Source: Pacificibacter marinus (GTDB lineage: Bacteria; Pseudomonadota; Alphaproteobacteria; Rhodobacterales; Rhodobacteraceae). From it: DNA of 64,000 bases. The DNA lies in NCBI RefSeq assembly GCF_900109555.1, contig NZ_FNZV01000001.1, forward strand, positions 610,143-674,142, written 5' to 3'. Both the position numbers and the translations under genes were made by a program. Under the pieces are notes generated by a model. That model was not told where the DNA came from and made no database searches. It saw nothing but the letters and a program-made list of their open reading frames with translations. This document shows, piece after piece, positions 53,905 to 63,152 of the stretch. The number at the start of each line of letters is the position of its first letter. The stretch's first letter is position 1.

Positions 53905-54854
53905 GATGCTGCCTCTTGTTCAGCGGCTTGCGCGCGGCGCAACAACATGATCGGGACAACCAAAACAAACAGCATCACGATGGCAACGGCAGATGCGATA
54001 GGCCAATCGCGGTTCGAGAAGAATTCGTTCCAAAGTATGCTTCCGATCATCAGTGTATCTGGTCCACCCAGCAATGCAGGAACAACAAATTCACCCACTG
54101 CTGGGATGAAAACCAACATGCAGCCTGCGATGATCCCGCTCATCGATAGGGGAAGCGTCACTGTGAAAAAGGATACAATAGGGCGCGCGCCCAAGTCTGA
54201 CGCAGCTTCAAGGTAGGATGGATCGAGCTTCACCAGATTGGCATAGAGCGGTAGGATCATGAACGGCAGATACGTGTAAACGATACCGACGTAGACTGCG
54301 AAATCAGTTTGCAGCATGACGAACGGCTCATCAATCACCCCCATCGACATCAGGAAGTTATTGATGATCCCATTGCTTTTGAGGAACCCGATCCATGCAT
54401 AAACCCGCAGCAGAAACGATGTCCAGAATGGCAGGATCACCAACATCAAAAGAAGATTGCGCGTATTTGGCGCTGAACGCGCAATGAGATAGGCCATCGG
54501 ATAGCCAAGCAGCAGCGCAATAATTGTCGCGACCCCTGCGATTTTGACGGATTCCATATAGGCCGACAGATAAAGCGGATCTTCAAACAGGAACATGTAG
54601 TTCCCAAAGTTGAAGCTGAAGCTTAGGAAGCCGTCAGACCATTCCCAGATAGGAAGGTACGGAGGCCGCGCAATTGCGGCCTCGGACAAGGAAATTTTGG
54701 CCACGACCAAGAACGGGATAAGAAAGAACACCAGCAACCACAGGGTCGGGATTGCAATAACAAGACCACGTCCCCTAAACCCAAAACGGTTCAGGATACG
54801 GCCGATAAACTGCCCCGCGGGAAGCTTGCTTTCAATGTCTGGCGCACGATTCAT
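53901..54854 (-). CDS. Polyamine ABC transporter permease (PotB/PotH type)
   Basis: 317 aa from the ATG at 54854 (4-nt overlap with potA). It has six membrane segments and the EAA loop YLEAASDLGARPIVSFFTVTLP. The N-terminal 50 residues are cytoplasmic. It pairs with the PotC-type permease downstream. Confidence 0.9.
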   Translation of the reverse strand: MNRAPDIESKLPAGQFIGRILNRFGFRGRGLVIAIPTLWLLVFFLIPFLVVAKISLSEAAIARPPYLPIWEWSDGFLSFSFNFGNYMFLFEDPLYLSAYMESVKIAGVATIIALLLGYPMAYLIARSAPNTRNLLLMLVILPFWTSFLLRVYAWIGFLKSNGIINNFLMSMGVIDEPFVMLQTDFAVYVGIVYTYLPFMILPLYANLVKLDPSYLEAASDLGARPIVSFFTVTLPLSMSGIIAGCMLVFIPAVGEFVVPALLGGPDTLMIGSILWNEFFSNRDWPIASAVAIVMLFVLVVPIMLLRRAQAAEQEAAS

Positions 54855-55990
54855 TGCGACACCACGACGCCAGCTTGACCGGCCCAACCAACATATACTT
54901 CGTCTTCCCACGTCAGTGTATGCGCTCCACGGCGCGTGCGGTTGGGATGGGCCACACGCACACGCTTGCCGCTTTCCAACTGAACCTGATAGACGGACCT
55001 GTTGCCCATATAGGCAACCTCGGCGATAGTGCCTTTGATAACATTGCGCATGTCCGGCAATGGATCTTTACTAATAGTCATTTTTTCAGGTCGCACAGCA
55101 ATGGCGACCTTTTGACCTACGGTTCCTGACACCCCATGAGCCACAAAGATGTCGGTATTCGTTTCACGTGACTGCACGACAACATAGTCTACCTCATCCT
55201 CGACGATACGACCTTCAAAGATATTCACCGACCCGATGAAATCTGCGACAAAACGGTTGGCGGGATATTCGTAGATTTCATGCGGCGTACCGGTTTGAAC
55301 AATTTGCCCATCAGTCATCACGCCAATGCGACTGGACAGCGTCATGGCCTCTTCCTGATCGTGGGTCACAACAACAAAGGTAACGCCGAGGTTTTCCTGA
55401 ATCTCCATCAGTTCGAACTGAGTTTCTTCGCGCAACTTCTTGTCGAGCGCACCAAGCGGTTCATCCAGCATCAACAATTTCGGCTTTTTCACCAAAGATC
55501 GCGCCAGAGCAACACGCTGTTGCTGTCCGCCAGACAGCTGATGCGGCTTTCGGTTCGCGAATTTGTCCAGTTGAACCAGAGAAATCATTTCCGAAACCCG
55601 TACCGCGACTTCATCACGCGGTAGGCCATCACGTTTCAGCCCATAGGCGATATTTTTCTCAACGGTCATATGCGGGAACAATGCGTAAGACTGAAACATC
55701 ATGTTCGTTTGGCGAGCATAGGGGGCGACGCCAGCCTGATCCTGACCGTCAATAATAATCTGACCACTTGTCACATCTTCAAAGCCGGACAACATCCGCA
55801 AAAGCGTAGATTTTCCGCAACCGGACCCGCCCAACAGACAAAAAATCTCGCCTTTGTACACATCCAAGGACACATCACTGACCGCCGTGAAAGTGCCAAA
55901 CTTCTTGGTGACATTTTTAACCTGCAGAAACGGAACTGCCTTTGGGTCGTTCCATGGCTGGGTGTCTGGTGTGGCGTTCTCATGTGACAT
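54851..55990 (-). CDS. Polyamine ABC transporter ATP-binding protein (PotA/PotG type)
   Basis: 379 aa. Walker A GGSGCGKST, signature LSGGQQQRVALARS, Walker B LLMLDEPLGALDKKLR. A C-terminal TOBE domain (about 290-375) as in PotA and PotG. It drives uptake of putrescine or related amines, as shown by the pathway genes around it. Confidence 0.92.
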   Translation of the reverse strand: MSHENATPDTQPWNDPKAVPFLQVKNVTKKFGTFTAVSDVSLDVYKGEIFCLLGGSGCGKSTLLRMLSGFEDVTSGQIIIDGQDQAGVAPYARQTNMMFQSYALFPHMTVEKNIAYGLKRDGLPRDEVAVRVSEMISLVQLDKFANRKPHQLSGGQQQRVALARSLVKKPKLLMLDEPLGALDKKLREETQFELMEIQENLGVTFVVVTHDQEEAMTLSSRIGVMTDGQIVQTGTPHEIYEYPANRFVADFIGSVNIFEGRIVEDEVDYVVVQSRETNTDIFVAHGVSGTVGQKVAIAVRPEKMTISKDPLPDMRNVIKGTIAEVAYMGNRSVYQVQLESGKRVRVAHPNRTRRGAHTLTWEDEVYVGWAGQAGVVVSQ

Positions 55991-56022
55991 CTTCGGCCCC
56001 TATATGTGCTGAAAGACAAGAA

Positions 56023-56038
56023 GGCCCACACGAGGGCC
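56023..56038 (-). promoter_or_regulatory. Small stem-loop between polyamine-binding protein and ATPase genes
   Basis: GGCCC-N6-GGGCC in the 66-nt gap after the binding-protein stop codon. Comparable loops follow the binding-protein genes of the other two import operons here. Confidence 0.4.
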
Positions 56039-56056
56039 CTCTCATATCCTTTAGGT

Positions 56057-57139
56057 CTATTGTCCCGTTTTGATTGTCGTCCATGCACGAGTCAGCGAAC
56101 GGTCATAGCGCGCTGAATGTGGTTTAAGCGAAAAAAGGTGTGCGCTGATCTCTGCGGATGGGTAAATGCCGGGGTCCGAGGCGACTTCTTCATCGACAAA
56201 TTCCGTCGCCAGTGTGTTTGGGTTTGCGTAGTAGACGTAGTTTGTGATGGCAGCTGCGACCTCGGGTTCGAGAATGTAGTTGATAAACGCAAGCGCATTT
56301 TCAGGATTTGGTGCATCATCAGGGATCGCAAGCATGTCGAACCCAACCTGACCGCCTTCTGTTGGAATGGCATAGGCCACTTCAACGCCTTGACCTGCTT
56401 CTGCTGCACGATCACGGGCTTGCAGAACGTCACCAGAATAGCCGACCGCAACGCAGATATCACCGTTAGCAAGATCGTTGATGTACTGTGAGGAATGGAA
56501 GTAGCGGATATGCGGGCGCACAGACTGCATCAGCGCCACAGCTTGTTCCAAATCATCAGTATCTTCCGAATTCGGATCAAGACCAAGGTAGTTCAACGCA
56601 GGAGCAATCATCTCGGATGGGCTATCGAGTACAGCAACACCGCAATCGGCCAGCTTGGCGGCTGTTTTGGGATCAAATACCATGTCCCAGCTGCCGATCT
56701 GATCCGCCTCGATGCGCGATGCGACTTTAGTCACATTATAGCCGATGCCCGTCGTAAACATAGTATAGGGAACACCGAACGTGTTGTCGGGATCGTTAAG
56801 CGCGACGATGTTAAGAATGACCGGATCAAGATTGCCATAGTTGCTAAGCGCCTCCTTATCGATTGGAGAGAAGACACCCGCCTTAGCCTGTCGAGCTAAG
56901 AATTCGATGGATGGCACCACAAGGTCATACCCGCTGGAGCCAGTCAGCATTTTTGCCTCAAGAATTTCGTTGCTGTCGTAAACATCGTAATTGACGGAGA
57001 TGCCAGTGGCTGCTTCGAAATTTGCGATCGTGTCTTCGGCAATATAGTCGGACCAGTTGTAAATGTTTAACTCGCCTTCGGCTACAGCAGCACCTGCGGT
57101 GATTGCCAATATAGACGTGAATGTTGATAATTTTTTCAT
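56057..57139 (-). CDS. Putrescine/spermidine periplasmic binding protein (PotD/PotF type)
   Basis: 360 aa. A signal peptide (to about residue 20, AAVAEG) precedes a PotD/PotF fold opening with LNIYNWSDYIAEDTI, the conserved polyamine-binding start. Asp and Trp/Tyr residues of the ligand cleft are visible (NWSDY, VPSIEFLA). The C-terminal part has EPEVAAAITNYVYYANPN, a signature of these proteins. It lies 47 nt after puuB. Confidence 0.9.
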   Translation of the reverse strand: MKKLSTFTSILAITAGAAVAEGELNIYNWSDYIAEDTIANFEAATGISVNYDVYDSNEILEAKMLTGSSGYDLVVPSIEFLARQAKAGVFSPIDKEALSNYGNLDPVILNIVALNDPDNTFGVPYTMFTTGIGYNVTKVASRIEADQIGSWDMVFDPKTAAKLADCGVAVLDSPSEMIAPALNYLGLDPNSEDTDDLEQAVALMQSVRPHIRYFHSSQYINDLANGDICVAVGYSGDVLQARDRAAEAGQGVEVAYAIPTEGGQVGFDMLAIPDDAPNPENALAFINYILEPEVAAAITNYVYYANPNTLATEFVDEEVASDPGIYPSAEISAHLFSLKPHSARYDRSLTRAWTTIKTGQ

Positions 57140-57186
57140 CGTTTATTTTCCCTGTTTTAGTCACTCATGTTATTCTTTGTAGAGGC

Positions 57187-58500
57187 TTAAACCCCGAGCC
57201 TGTCTTTGAGCGCGTACCACCACGACCCCATCATGGAGTACGGCACACGTAGCGCGCGCCCACCAGGGAATGGGTACCAAGGCACATTTTCGAAAACGTC
57301 AAATCGTGTGAGGTCGCCATCGATGGCTTCGGACAAAATCCGGCCAAAGGTGTGCGATCCGGTCACGCCGTGCCCGGAATAGCCATGAGCAAAATATGTG
57401 TTATTCCCAATGCGCCCCATCTGCGGCACGCGGCTGAACGACAGCGCGAAATTGCCGCTCCATGCATGGTCGATTTGAACGCCTTTCAACTGGGGGAAAA
57501 CCTTGACCATATTGCCAAACAGCTTGGCCTTGATGTCTTTGGGGTCGGTGCCGCCGTAGACTGTGCCACCGCCGAACAACATCCGCTTATCAGCCGACAG
57601 ACGGAAGTAATCCAAGATGTAGCGGATGTCCTCGACACAGCCGTCACCTGGTATCAAAGAATTCGCGAGTTCCTCGCCGAGTGGAGCAGTCGCCATCATT
57701 TGTGTCGATACCGGCATGACCCGTGACGTCAGCGTTGGCACCACGTGGCCCAGATAAGCGTTGCCGCACAAAACCAAGGTCTTACAGGTCAATTGCCCGT
57801 CGCGGGTCTTCACCACCGGCTTAGCCGCGTCAGTATCAACCCCCGTGACCGGCGACATTTCGTAGATTATACCACCCAGTTTCTCAAAGGCTGCCGCCTC
57901 ACCCAAAGCAAGGTTCAGCGGGTGCATGTGTCCACCGCTGTGGTCGATCAACCCGCCTTCGTAAAGGTCGGAATTTACATGATCACGCAACTGGTTTTTG
58001 TCCAGCATTTCCTGATTCTTAATACCATAGCTGTCCCAAAGCTTCATGCGTGCTTCAAGCTCGTCCATGTGGGCTTTGGTCAGTCCGGTAAAGACGTTCG
58101 TTTCCTTCAAGTCGCATTTGATATCGTAGGTTTTGATCCGCTCGCGGATGATCTCTCCACCCTCTTGAGCCAGACCTGCCACGAAATTTGCAGTGTCCTG
58201 ACCGTAGCGCACCTTAATAGTCTGCAGACTGGCATTCAGCCCGTTTACGATTTGCCCGCCGTTACGCCCGGAAGCACCCCAGCCGACACGCGCCCCTTCG
58301 ATGATCGCAACCTTGTAGCCCTTCTCAACCAAGTGCAAACCCGTCGAGAGACCACTGTAACCCGCTCCGACAATGCACACATCGATTTCGGTATTGCCGC
58401 TTAGTGCAGGGCGCTCAGGGCTCGCGTTGGCAGAAGCCGCATAATAGCTATCAACGTGCGAACCGTCGCCTGCATATGACCCCTTAAGTGCGCCCATCAC
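57187..58500 (-). CDS. puuB: Gamma-glutamylputrescine oxidase (FAD-dependent, PuuB type)
   Basis: 437 aa DAO-type oxidoreductase. FAD-binding CIVGAGYSGLSTGLHLVEKG near residue 48 with the following GRNGGQ motif. A typical N-terminal SYYAASANASPERP segment of PuuB-like proteins, and the C-terminal FAHGYSGHGVTGSHTFG flavin loop. It oxidises gamma-glutamyl-putrescine to the aldehyde with H2O2. Overlaps puuA by 4 nt. Confidence 0.87.
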   Translation of the reverse strand: MMGALKGSYAGDGSHVDSYYAASANASPERPALSGNTEIDVCIVGAGYSGLSTGLHLVEKGYKVAIIEGARVGWGASGRNGGQIVNGLNASLQTIKVRYGQDTANFVAGLAQEGGEIIRERIKTYDIKCDLKETNVFTGLTKAHMDELEARMKLWDSYGIKNQEMLDKNQLRDHVNSDLYEGGLIDHSGGHMHPLNLALGEAAAFEKLGGIIYEMSPVTGVDTDAAKPVVKTRDGQLTCKTLVLCGNAYLGHVVPTLTSRVMPVSTQMMATAPLGEELANSLIPGDGCVEDIRYILDYFRLSADKRMLFGGGTVYGGTDPKDIKAKLFGNMVKVFPQLKGVQIDHAWSGNFALSFSRVPQMGRIGNNTYFAHGYSGHGVTGSHTFGRILSEAIDGDLTRFDVFENVPWYPFPGGRALRVPYSMMGSWWYALKDRLGV

Positions 58501-59846
58501 ACCACCTCCAGATACGAATGATATTCGAAGTTTGTGACCTCAAGAGCGAACTTGCGAAGCTCTTGTTTCTTGCACTCTACAAACATAGTTTGCAGCCTTT
58601 TTGAAAAAATAGATTGAATATTCTGACCCCGCTTGAAGGCATCAATCGCCGTTGCCCAATCCATAGGCAAATGCGGCAAGTTCAGGTCATATGCATCGCC
58701 TTTGATTGCGGGCGCAGGCGTAAGCTTTTCTTTGATACCAATCATTGCCCCCCCCAGCACGCTGGCGAGCACAAGGTAGGGATTCGCATCGGCACCAGCG
58801 ACGCGGTGCTCAATACGTCGCGCCTTCGGGCTACCACCTGGGATACGAATCGCGGCGGTGCGGTTTTCGTACCCCCAAGCAACACCCGTTGGCGCATGCG
58901 AGCCTGGCAGCAAACGGCGGAATGAATTTTCATGGGGTGCAAAAGTCAGTGTGTTTTCTTGCATGGTTTCCAGCAGTCCAGCGACTGCGTTCAACATCAA
59001 TTCTGTGCCTTCTTCGCCGCCATTGTCGAAAACATTCACACCGTTTTCGTCAACAAGCGAGAAATGCACGTGAAACCCGCTGCCGGCACGATCGCCATAT
59101 GGCTTGGCCATGAACGTCCCCGCAAACCCGTGTTTGCGGGCAATGCCCCGCACAAGCCGCTTGAAAAGAATTGCATCATCGGCCGCCCGCACAGGGTCCG
59201 CCACATGCATCATGTTGATTTCGAATTGCCCTGCCCCGTTTTCGGAAATCGCGGCATCTGCGGGAATCCCTTGGGCTTTGCAGGCATCGTACACATCATT
59301 CAGAAAGGCATCGAAATGTTGTAATTCATCAACCGATAATGCCCCGTCAGAATCCAACCGCTTGCCAGTGACGGGAGAGCGCGGGGCCTGCGGGCGGTCC
59401 AATTCGGGGTCACACAGGTAGAATTCAAGCTCGGTCGCCACAACTGGGGTCAACCCCATTTCCTTATAGGTATCGACAACAGCAGCAAGCGCACGCCGAG
59501 GGTCACCCAAAAACGGAGTACCATCTTCTTGGCGCATCCAAAGCATCGCTAGGGCTGTCGGACGGCTGTTCCAAGTGATCGGAGACAAGGGACGCCCCAC
59601 GAACTCGCACAAGCCGTCGGAATCGCCTGTTTCAAAAACCAGCTCGCTTTTTTCGACATCCTCTCCCCAGACATCAACATTGAGAACCGAAAGGGGCATC
59701 CGCAGCGCGCCTTCTGCCATCTTACCTGCCTGCGCGACGGGTATGCGCTTGCCGCGCATTGATCCGTTCAGATCACAAACACAGGCGAAAATTGAGTCGA
59801 TCTCTGGGCGCTGTTCCAGCCAATCCGTAACACTTTGATCCGACAT
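58497..59846 (-). CDS. puuA: Gamma-glutamylputrescine synthetase (glutamine synthetase family)
   Basis: 449 aa, GS-III/PuuA-like. Metal-binding segments are ATELEFYL near residue 130, NGAGQFEINMMH near 205 (Glu) and GFHVHFSL near 255 (His). The KPYGDRAGSG and FRRLLPGSHAPTGVAWGYENR regions bind substrate and ATP. It ligates glutamate to putrescine to start the Puu pathway. It is the first gene of an eight-gene minus-strand operon, divergent from the GntR gene. Confidence 0.88.
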   Translation of the reverse strand: MSDQSVTDWLEQRPEIDSIFACVCDLNGSMRGKRIPVAQAGKMAEGALRMPLSVLNVDVWGEDVEKSELVFETGDSDGLCEFVGRPLSPITWNSRPTALAMLWMRQEDGTPFLGDPRRALAAVVDTYKEMGLTPVVATELEFYLCDPELDRPQAPRSPVTGKRLDSDGALSVDELQHFDAFLNDVYDACKAQGIPADAAISENGAGQFEINMMHVADPVRAADDAILFKRLVRGIARKHGFAGTFMAKPYGDRAGSGFHVHFSLVDENGVNVFDNGGEEGTELMLNAVAGLLETMQENTLTFAPHENSFRRLLPGSHAPTGVAWGYENRTAAIRIPGGSPKARRIEHRVAGADANPYLVLASVLGGAMIGIKEKLTPAPAIKGDAYDLNLPHLPMDWATAIDAFKRGQNIQSIFSKRLQTMFVECKKQELRKFALEVTNFEYHSYLEVV

Positions 59847-59868
59847 TTAGCATCCCATTCAAAAAATA

Positions 59869-59883
59869 TTGTGATATCATTTT
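59869..59883. promoter_or_regulatory. Operator candidate TTGTGATATCATTTT upstream of puuA
   Basis: The TGATATCA palindrome core lies within a 14-mer, TGTGATATCATTTT, that is repeated exactly at 60724-60737 upstream of puuC. A shorter related site (ATGATCACAA) lies at 59931-59940, next to the regulator's start. The adjacent GntR/FCD protein is the likely binder. Confidence 0.6.
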
Positions 59884-59940
59884 AATTAATGTGATTGCAG
59901 ATTTTATTTAAGTCAATATATTTAACTCTATGATCACAAT

Positions 59941-60660
59941 GTGGACGCTGATACTTTTGATTTTATGAGAAAAAATATCGAACTTAATATTCCCGAAATA
60001 GGGAAAGACGGCTTTGCTACGACACAAGAGTATGTGTACGAGCGACTGAAGAGTGCTGTCATGCTAGGGGCTATCCAGCCCGGAACATCCCTTACAATGC
60101 GCGGCCTTGCAGTTGAATTGGGCCTAAGCCCGACACCCATCCGCGACGCACTGCGCCGTCTGAGTTCTGAAAGTGCCGTCGAGATTTTAGGCAACCGACG
60201 CATGATAATCCCGACCATGTTGAGCCAACGGTTCGAAGAACTGGTAGCCCTACGGACAACGCTTGAAGTCCATGCCGCAAGGCGTGCAATGCCTTACATA
60301 TCAGAAGTTCTAATCAATGAACTCATCAAAATCGACGATGAGATGGACCGCCAGATCGAACTCCAGAACCATGACCATCTCACTCTTCTCAACCAACAGT
60401 TCCATCGAACACTCTATACGGCGAACCCTAATCAAACAGTGATGCCCGCCATTAACAGTGTCTGGCTTCAACTCGGTCCGTTTCAAAGACAGGTGATTGA
60501 GAAGGTCGAGAAATACTACATCATCGACCGACACAAAGAAATCATCGCAGCGCTGAAGATACGGGACATAGAAATGCTTTCGAGTGCCGTCGAACGTGAT
60601 GTCTTTGATGGCATTACACATTCAGGACGAGAACTGTTGAAAGCGCAAAATGCCGCATGA
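59941..60660 (+). CDS. GntR family regulator (FCD type) of the polyamine locus
   Basis: 239 aa from the GTG at 59941; the ATG at 59965 is equally possible and neither has a clear ribosome site. Winged HTH at about residues 30-95 (YVYERLKSAVMLGAIQPGTS, then LAVELGLSPTPIRDALRRL). The FCD effector domain follows (about 105-230) with Arg/Asp and His metal-site candidates (LNQQFHRTLY). It lies between divergent puuA and the downstream puuC, whose promoters share a 14-bp sequence. Probably represses both until a pathway compound binds. Confidence 0.85.
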   Translation: MDADTFDFMRKNIELNIPEIGKDGFATTQEYVYERLKSAVMLGAIQPGTSLTMRGLAVELGLSPTPIRDALRRLSSESAVEILGNRRMIIPTMLSQRFEELVALRTTLEVHAARRAMPYISEVLINELIKIDDEMDRQIELQNHDHLTLLNQQFHRTLYTANPNQTVMPAINSVWLQLGPFQRQVIEKVEKYYIIDRHKEIIAALKIRDIEMLSSAVERDVFDGITHSGRELLKAQNAA

Positions 60661-60723
60661 CCGCCCTGTGAAGGCGCTGGGAATGCGCGCAGAATAAATA
60701 TATCTGGCATGGCCACTCAATAA

Positions 60724-60737
60724 TGTGATATCATTTT
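60724..60737. promoter_or_regulatory. Operator candidate TGTGATATCATTTT upstream of puuC
   Basis: Exact 14-bp copy of the site upstream of puuA, 33 nt before the aldehyde dehydrogenase ATG. The identical sequence in two promoters of one pathway is strong sign of common control. Confidence 0.65.
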
Positions 60738-60769
60738 TAAAATAGTGATAACAAAAACGGAGCCACGCC

Positions 60770-62275
60770 ATGACTGACATCACCAAGGTTGACTGGATTG
60801 CGAAGGCCGAAACCTTATCAATAAACGCGAAAGCTCTCATCGACGGGAAATTCGTAGACGCCGTTTCGGGAAAGACCTTTGCATCGACCAGCCCAATTGA
60901 CGGGCGTCACCTTGCGGACGTAGCGCATTGCGGAACCCACGATGTGGACTTGGCTGTAGCGGCAGGTCGTCGCGCATTCGCCGATGGCCGCTGGGCCCAT
61001 CAATCCCCAAGCGACCGCAAACTGGTGCTGCGTCGCCTCGCCACCCTCATTCGTGAAAACCGTGATGAACTTGCCTTGCTTGAAACGTTGGACATGGGCA
61101 AACCCATCGCTGACAGCACCTCAATTGACGTACGCGCTGTGGCCAATTGTTTTGACTGGTACGGCGAAGCCATCGATAAAATTTACGATGAGGTCGCCCC
61201 AACTGCCCGGAACACTCTGGCGCTTGTAACTAAAGAACCACTCGGCGTTGTCGCTGCAGTCGTGCCGTGGAATTTCCCGATGCTCATGGCCTCTTGGAAA
61301 GTCGCTCCTGCCCTCGCCATGGGAAACTCTGTGGTTTTGAAACCTGCCGAACAATCATCTCTATCCGCAATACGCTTGGCGGAACTTGCTCTCGAAGCTG
61401 GCGTTCCGGCCGGCGTCTTTAACGTCGTAACAGGCGACGGACCCGAAGTAGGCCAAGCCTTGGGCTTACACATGGATGTCGATGGGCTGTTCTTTACGGG
61501 GTCCACGCAGGTCGGCAAATATTTCATGGAATATTCTGCGAAATCCAATCTCAAACGGCTGGGTCTTGAACTGGGCGGTAAAAGCCCGAACATCATCCTG
61601 TCCAGCTACCATGCCACCAAACACGCTGCCGAAACCTCGGCACATTCTGCGTTTTTCAACCAAGGCGAAATGTGTACGTGCCCCAGCCGTTTGATCGTTG
61701 AGCGCAGCGTACACGAGGAAGTCGTCGAAACCTTGATTGAAGTCGCAAAATCCTATCAGCCGAACAACCCGTTGCTGCCTGAGACCACGATGGGTGCGAT
61801 AGTCGATGAACGCCACACCAATCGCGTAATGGAGTTTGTGGACTACGCAAAAGAGGACGGCGCGCGGGTCGCGACAGGCGGAATCCGTGTCCGCCAAGAC
61901 AGTGGTGGCTGCTATATCGAACCGACGATTTATGACAACGCGACAAATAGTATGCGGATCGCCCAAGAGGAGATTTTTGGGCCGATGCTTACTGTCATAC
62001 CGGTCGATAGTGTTGATGAGGCGATTGAGGCTGCTAATGACAGTTGTTACGGTCTTGCGTCAGCGGTCTGGACAGACGATCTCACCACGGCCCACAAAGT
62101 ATCCTCTAGCATCCGTGCTGGGTTGGTCTACGTTAACTGCTACGATTGCGACGATATGACGACACCATTTGGCGGTTTCAAGCAATCCGGCATTGGCCGA
62201 GACAAGTCTTTGCATGCTCTTGATAAATATGTTGAATTAAAGACCACATGGATGAATGTTGGAGGGGCAAGATAG
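60770..62275 (+). CDS. puuC: Gamma-glutamyl-gamma-aminobutyraldehyde dehydrogenase (PuuC type)
   Basis: 501 aa aldehyde dehydrogenase. VVPWNFPMLMASWKVAPALA near residue 165, catalytic Glu in LELGGKSPN near 268, and catalytic Cys in FFNQGEMCTCPSR near 300; motif EEIFGPMLTV near 400. The C-terminus DKSLHALDKYVELKTTWM is that of PuuC. It oxidises the aldehyde from PuuB to gamma-glutamyl-GABA. A broken recombinase gene begins directly after its stop codon. Confidence 0.9.
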   Translation: MTDITKVDWIAKAETLSINAKALIDGKFVDAVSGKTFASTSPIDGRHLADVAHCGTHDVDLAVAAGRRAFADGRWAHQSPSDRKLVLRRLATLIRENRDELALLETLDMGKPIADSTSIDVRAVANCFDWYGEAIDKIYDEVAPTARNTLALVTKEPLGVVAAVVPWNFPMLMASWKVAPALAMGNSVVLKPAEQSSLSAIRLAELALEAGVPAGVFNVVTGDGPEVGQALGLHMDVDGLFFTGSTQVGKYFMEYSAKSNLKRLGLELGGKSPNIILSSYHATKHAAETSAHSAFFNQGEMCTCPSRLIVERSVHEEVVETLIEVAKSYQPNNPLLPETTMGAIVDERHTNRVMEFVDYAKEDGARVATGGIRVRQDSGGCYIEPTIYDNATNSMRIAQEEIFGPMLTVIPVDSVDEAIEAANDSCYGLASAVWTDDLTTAHKVSSSIRAGLVYVNCYDCDDMTTPFGGFKQSGIGRDKSLHALDKYVELKTTWMNVGGAR

Positions 62276-62935
62276 CTCAATCACATCATGTCTGCGCCCT
62301 GCGGGACCGGCCCTGGGTTTCAGGCGCTACTCGACGCAGTTCACGCACGCGCATTTGACATCGTTCTGTTTGAACATGTCGATCGCCTTGGTCGTGATCT
62401 TGAACGGGCCTCGAACTTCTACAAGGCCGCGACCTTCGCAGACATTGAGCTTCACCAGTTGGGCAAAGGCAAACTCGGCCGGCTCGACATGGGCATTATG
62501 TCCACGATGGCACAGATGCTTATTGAAGACCTCGCCCTCAAAACACGGCGCGATCTGCGCGGAAAGTTTGAACGCGGCCAAAGCGCAGGCGGCAAATCTT
62601 ACGGCTATGCCCCCCCGCATCGGACAAGACGATCTGGTTCAAAAAGGCCACGTCGATATTGACGACAACGAAGCCGCCATCGTGCGCCGCATCTTCACAG
62701 AAAACGCCCCCGGAGTGTCACCACTTAAAATCGCGGCACAGCTGAATGCTAACGGCATTCCATCTCCAGCAGCAAAAATGAGACGCAAGAACAGCAGCCA
62801 CTGGCGCCAAACAACGATCAACGGCAAACCTTACCGTGGCAGGCAACGGCAAAGCGCGCCGCGACTACTGCGCCAACGCTAAAAAGAAAGGCGCATCCGT
62901 CTGTATCGGAATGCGTGACCTCCACACCTTCACCA
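62276..62935 (+). pseudogene. Serine recombinase (large resolvase type), broken
   Basis: Three frames read in turn look like parts of one large serine recombinase. From about 62276, GPGFQALLDAVHARAFDIV, EHVDRLGRDLE and EDLALKTRRDLRGKFERGQ; from about 62620 in another frame, EAAIVRRIFTE and SPLKIAAQLNANGIPSP, the Recombinase domain; from about 62833 in the third, YCANAKKKGASVCIGM, the zinc ribbon. The N-terminal part with the catalytic Ser is missing, there are two frameshifts, and the spacer before the zinc ribbon is deleted. Non-functional remnant of an integrated element. Confidence 0.8.
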
Positions 62936-63152
62936 AAGACAGCCGCAAGTTCAGCATCGAACCATTCCTTATTGGCCATCAAAATCACCTCGCGCATCGG
63001 CCCGTGCGGCGTTGGCAGCCAGGGATTATGCGGTCCTTCCGCCAAGCGCCGTTGGATATCTTTTTTGCGGTTCCGCGCTTCCAACTCCGCCGCAAAGTTC
63101 TGCGCCTTGATCTCAGCAATCTCAGCCAAAGCTTCAATTTGAGATCGCCCGT

